NCBI GenBank assembly: GCA_945862065.1
Contig: CAMAWT010000009.1
Coordinates: 1-64,000 of the forward strand
Reading direction: 5' to 3'
Length of the DNA stretch: 64,000 bases
DNA from: Flavobacterium psychrophilum
GTDB lineage: Bacteria > Bacteroidota > Bacteroidia > Flavobacteriales > Flavobacteriaceae
This document shows, piece after piece, positions 63,262 through 64,000 of the stretch. The stretch's first letter is position 1; each line of letters starts with the position of its first letter. The position numbers were made by a program, and so were the translations under genes. A model generated the notes under the pieces. That model ran no database searches. It was not told the DNA's origin and saw nothing but the letters and a program-made list of their open reading frames with translations.

Positions 63262-63564
63262 TTAAATATGTGAACTTATTTTTTCTTTTCGTTTCACCAC
63301 AATTCTTTCAAGTGATTCTGATGCTAATTCTACCGCTTCTTCAAAAGATTTGCATTGTTTTTTGACCAAAAAATCATCGCCGGGAACGTGGATCTTTATT
63401 TCGGCGATTTTATTTTCTTTATCGCTTGTGTTTTCTACCTTCAAAAAAACGTCTGTTGAAACAATTTTATCGTAAAATTTTTCTAGTTTCAACATTCTGT
63501 CTTGGATGAAATCTACTAACTTTTTGTCAACATTAAAGTTTACTGCGTGAACATTTACCTTCAT
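63262..63564 (-). CDS. hpf: ribosome hibernation-promoting factor HPF/RaiA
   Basis: A 100-residue short HPF/YfiA-type protein that binds the 30S decoding site in stationary phase. It starts MKVNVHAVNFNVDKKLVDFI and has KLEKFYDKIVSTDVFLKVE, then EIKIHVPGDDFLVKKQCKSFEEAVE. A basic end (VKRKEKISSHI) follows. The ATG at 63564 is used; an upstream TTG at 63570 is possible. It lies 28 bp after xerC on the same strand. Confidence 0.93.
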   Translation of the reverse strand: MKVNVHAVNFNVDKKLVDFIQDRMLKLEKFYDKIVSTDVFLKVENTSDKENKIAEIKIHVPGDDFLVKKQCKSFEEAVELASESLERIVVKRKEKISSHI

Positions 63565-63592
63565 AATCAAAATTTTTTAATGGTTGTATAAA

Positions 63593-64000
63593 TTATTTTT
63601 GATTTCTAGGATGGGCTTTCCCATATACTTGCTTCAATTCTGCCAAGCTACTGTGTGTGTAAACTTGTGTTGACGCCAAACTAGAGTGACCTAATATTTC
63701 TTTGACAGAATTTAAATCGGCTCCGTTATTGAGCATGTGGGTAGCAAAAGTATGTCTTAAAATATGCGGACTCTTTTTTACCTTCTCAGAAACACCACTA
63801 AAGTAATGATTTATTAATCGATACACAAAAGAATCGTTCATTTTAACTCCTTTTAACAATAAAAAAAGATATTCAGTGTCTTTAATATTTTCAATTTCAG
63901 AACGTTCTGAAATATATTTTTTTAATTGATCGTTAATAATTGTTAAAACGGGAATGATTCGCTCTTTATTTCGTTTACCCAATACCTTAATTGTATTGTT
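63593..64000 (-). CDS. xerC: tyrosine recombinase XerC, C-terminal part
   Basis: The gene enters from the right window edge; about 135 C-terminal residues are visible, including GKRNKERIIPV from the catalytic domain. The active-site set is present: HILRHTFATHM (His-x-x-Arg), ILGHSSLASTQVYTH with the second His and the nucleophilic Tyr. XerC/XerD resolve chromosome dimers at dif. Its position before hpf and the tRNA-tuf cluster suggests the housekeeping recombinase, not an integron or phage integrase. XerD cannot be excluded from this part alone. Confidence 0.9.
   Translation of the reverse strand, partial: NNTIKVLGKRNKERIIPVLTIINDQLKKYISERSEIENIKDTEYLFLLLKGVKMNDSFVYRLINHYFSGVSEKVKKSPHILRHTFATHMLNNGADLNSVKEILGHSSLASTQVYTHSSLAELKQVYGKAHPRNQK

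Noticed and set aside
1..64000. CRISPR array
   Set aside because: No set of regularly spaced 25-40 bp direct repeats was found. The only tandem repeats are 8-15 bp words and one 180-bp duplication.
63593..64000. Phage or integron integrase at the right edge
   Set aside because: The tyrosine recombinase is followed by hpf, tRNAs and tuf, the housekeeping xerC setting, and no phage genes are nearby.

Overview
The window comes from an AT-rich member of the Bacteroidota, almost certainly a Flavobacteriaceae bacterium (Flavobacterium or a close relative). Evidence: secreted proteins with long signal peptides and a type IX secretion (T9SS) C-terminal sorting domain, a PorV/PorQ-family protein, the long Bacteroidota-type GAPDH, a 1270-residue RpoB, DUF3467 directly after rpoC, promoters of the Bacteroidota form (-7 box TAnnTTTG, -33 box TTTG), and almost no Shine-Dalgarno sequences. 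Most of it is ordinary chromosome. I see no prophage, CRISPR array, intact insertion sequence or defence island.

Layout. 1-4.2 kb is an accessory patch: two related T9SS-style secreted proteins (one cut by the left window edge, one apparently truncated), a membrane-anchored AraC-type regulator, a lone IS-end-like motif, and two fasciclin proteins, one with a frameshift. 4.4-7.3 kb holds a tRNA-Thr and a minus-strand run manA-bcp-queD-idi. 7.5-17.4 kb carries msrB, an FAD oxidoreductase, recQ, the plus-strand run kdsD-tatC-AhpD-like-lptB-DUF5808, a GH25 lysozyme and pssA. 17.5-23.3 kb carries a PorV-like/DUF4105 pair, a sugar aminotransferase, a capsule-type tyrosine phosphatase and hisS. 23.5-32.3 kb carries a MacB-type permease, prmC, ribD, HAD and IMPACT proteins, a thioesterase, dnaA, a low-molecular-weight phosphatase, an RsmI-like methyltransferase and a lysozyme-like protein. 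32.5-36.6 kb carries mltG, an acetyltransferase, dapF and htrA, with htrA bracketed by two inverted copies of an intergenic repeat. 36.9-47.7 kb carries gap, acnB, moxR, two parvulin isomerases and prfC.

47.8-49.4 kb is a second accessory patch. It has a 180-bp tandem duplication that looks like twin small-RNA genes, a T9SS protein gene broken by an IS-end-like remnant, and a variable-hairpin repeat. From 49.4 kb to the right edge is the classic transcription/translation cluster on the minus strand. In transcription order: xerC (partial), hpf, tRNA-Thr, tRNA-Tyr, tRNA-Thr, tuf, tRNA-Trp, secE, nusG, rplK, rplA, rplJ, rplL, rpoB, rpoC, DUF3467. A strong hairpin sits between rplL and rpoB.

Functional threads. 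Envelope biogenesis recurs (kdsD and lptB for LPS, pssA for phospholipid, mltG, GH25 and a lysozyme-like protein for peptidoglycan, SurA-like isomerases and HtrA for periplasmic folding). The other theme is information processing (dnaA, recQ, hisS, prmC, prfC, RNA polymerase and ribosomal proteins). The best candidates for something undescribed are non-coding: the twin RNA-like units at 47.9-48.3 kb, and two families of hairpin-bearing intergenic repeats, each present twice. I found no convincing new protein system.
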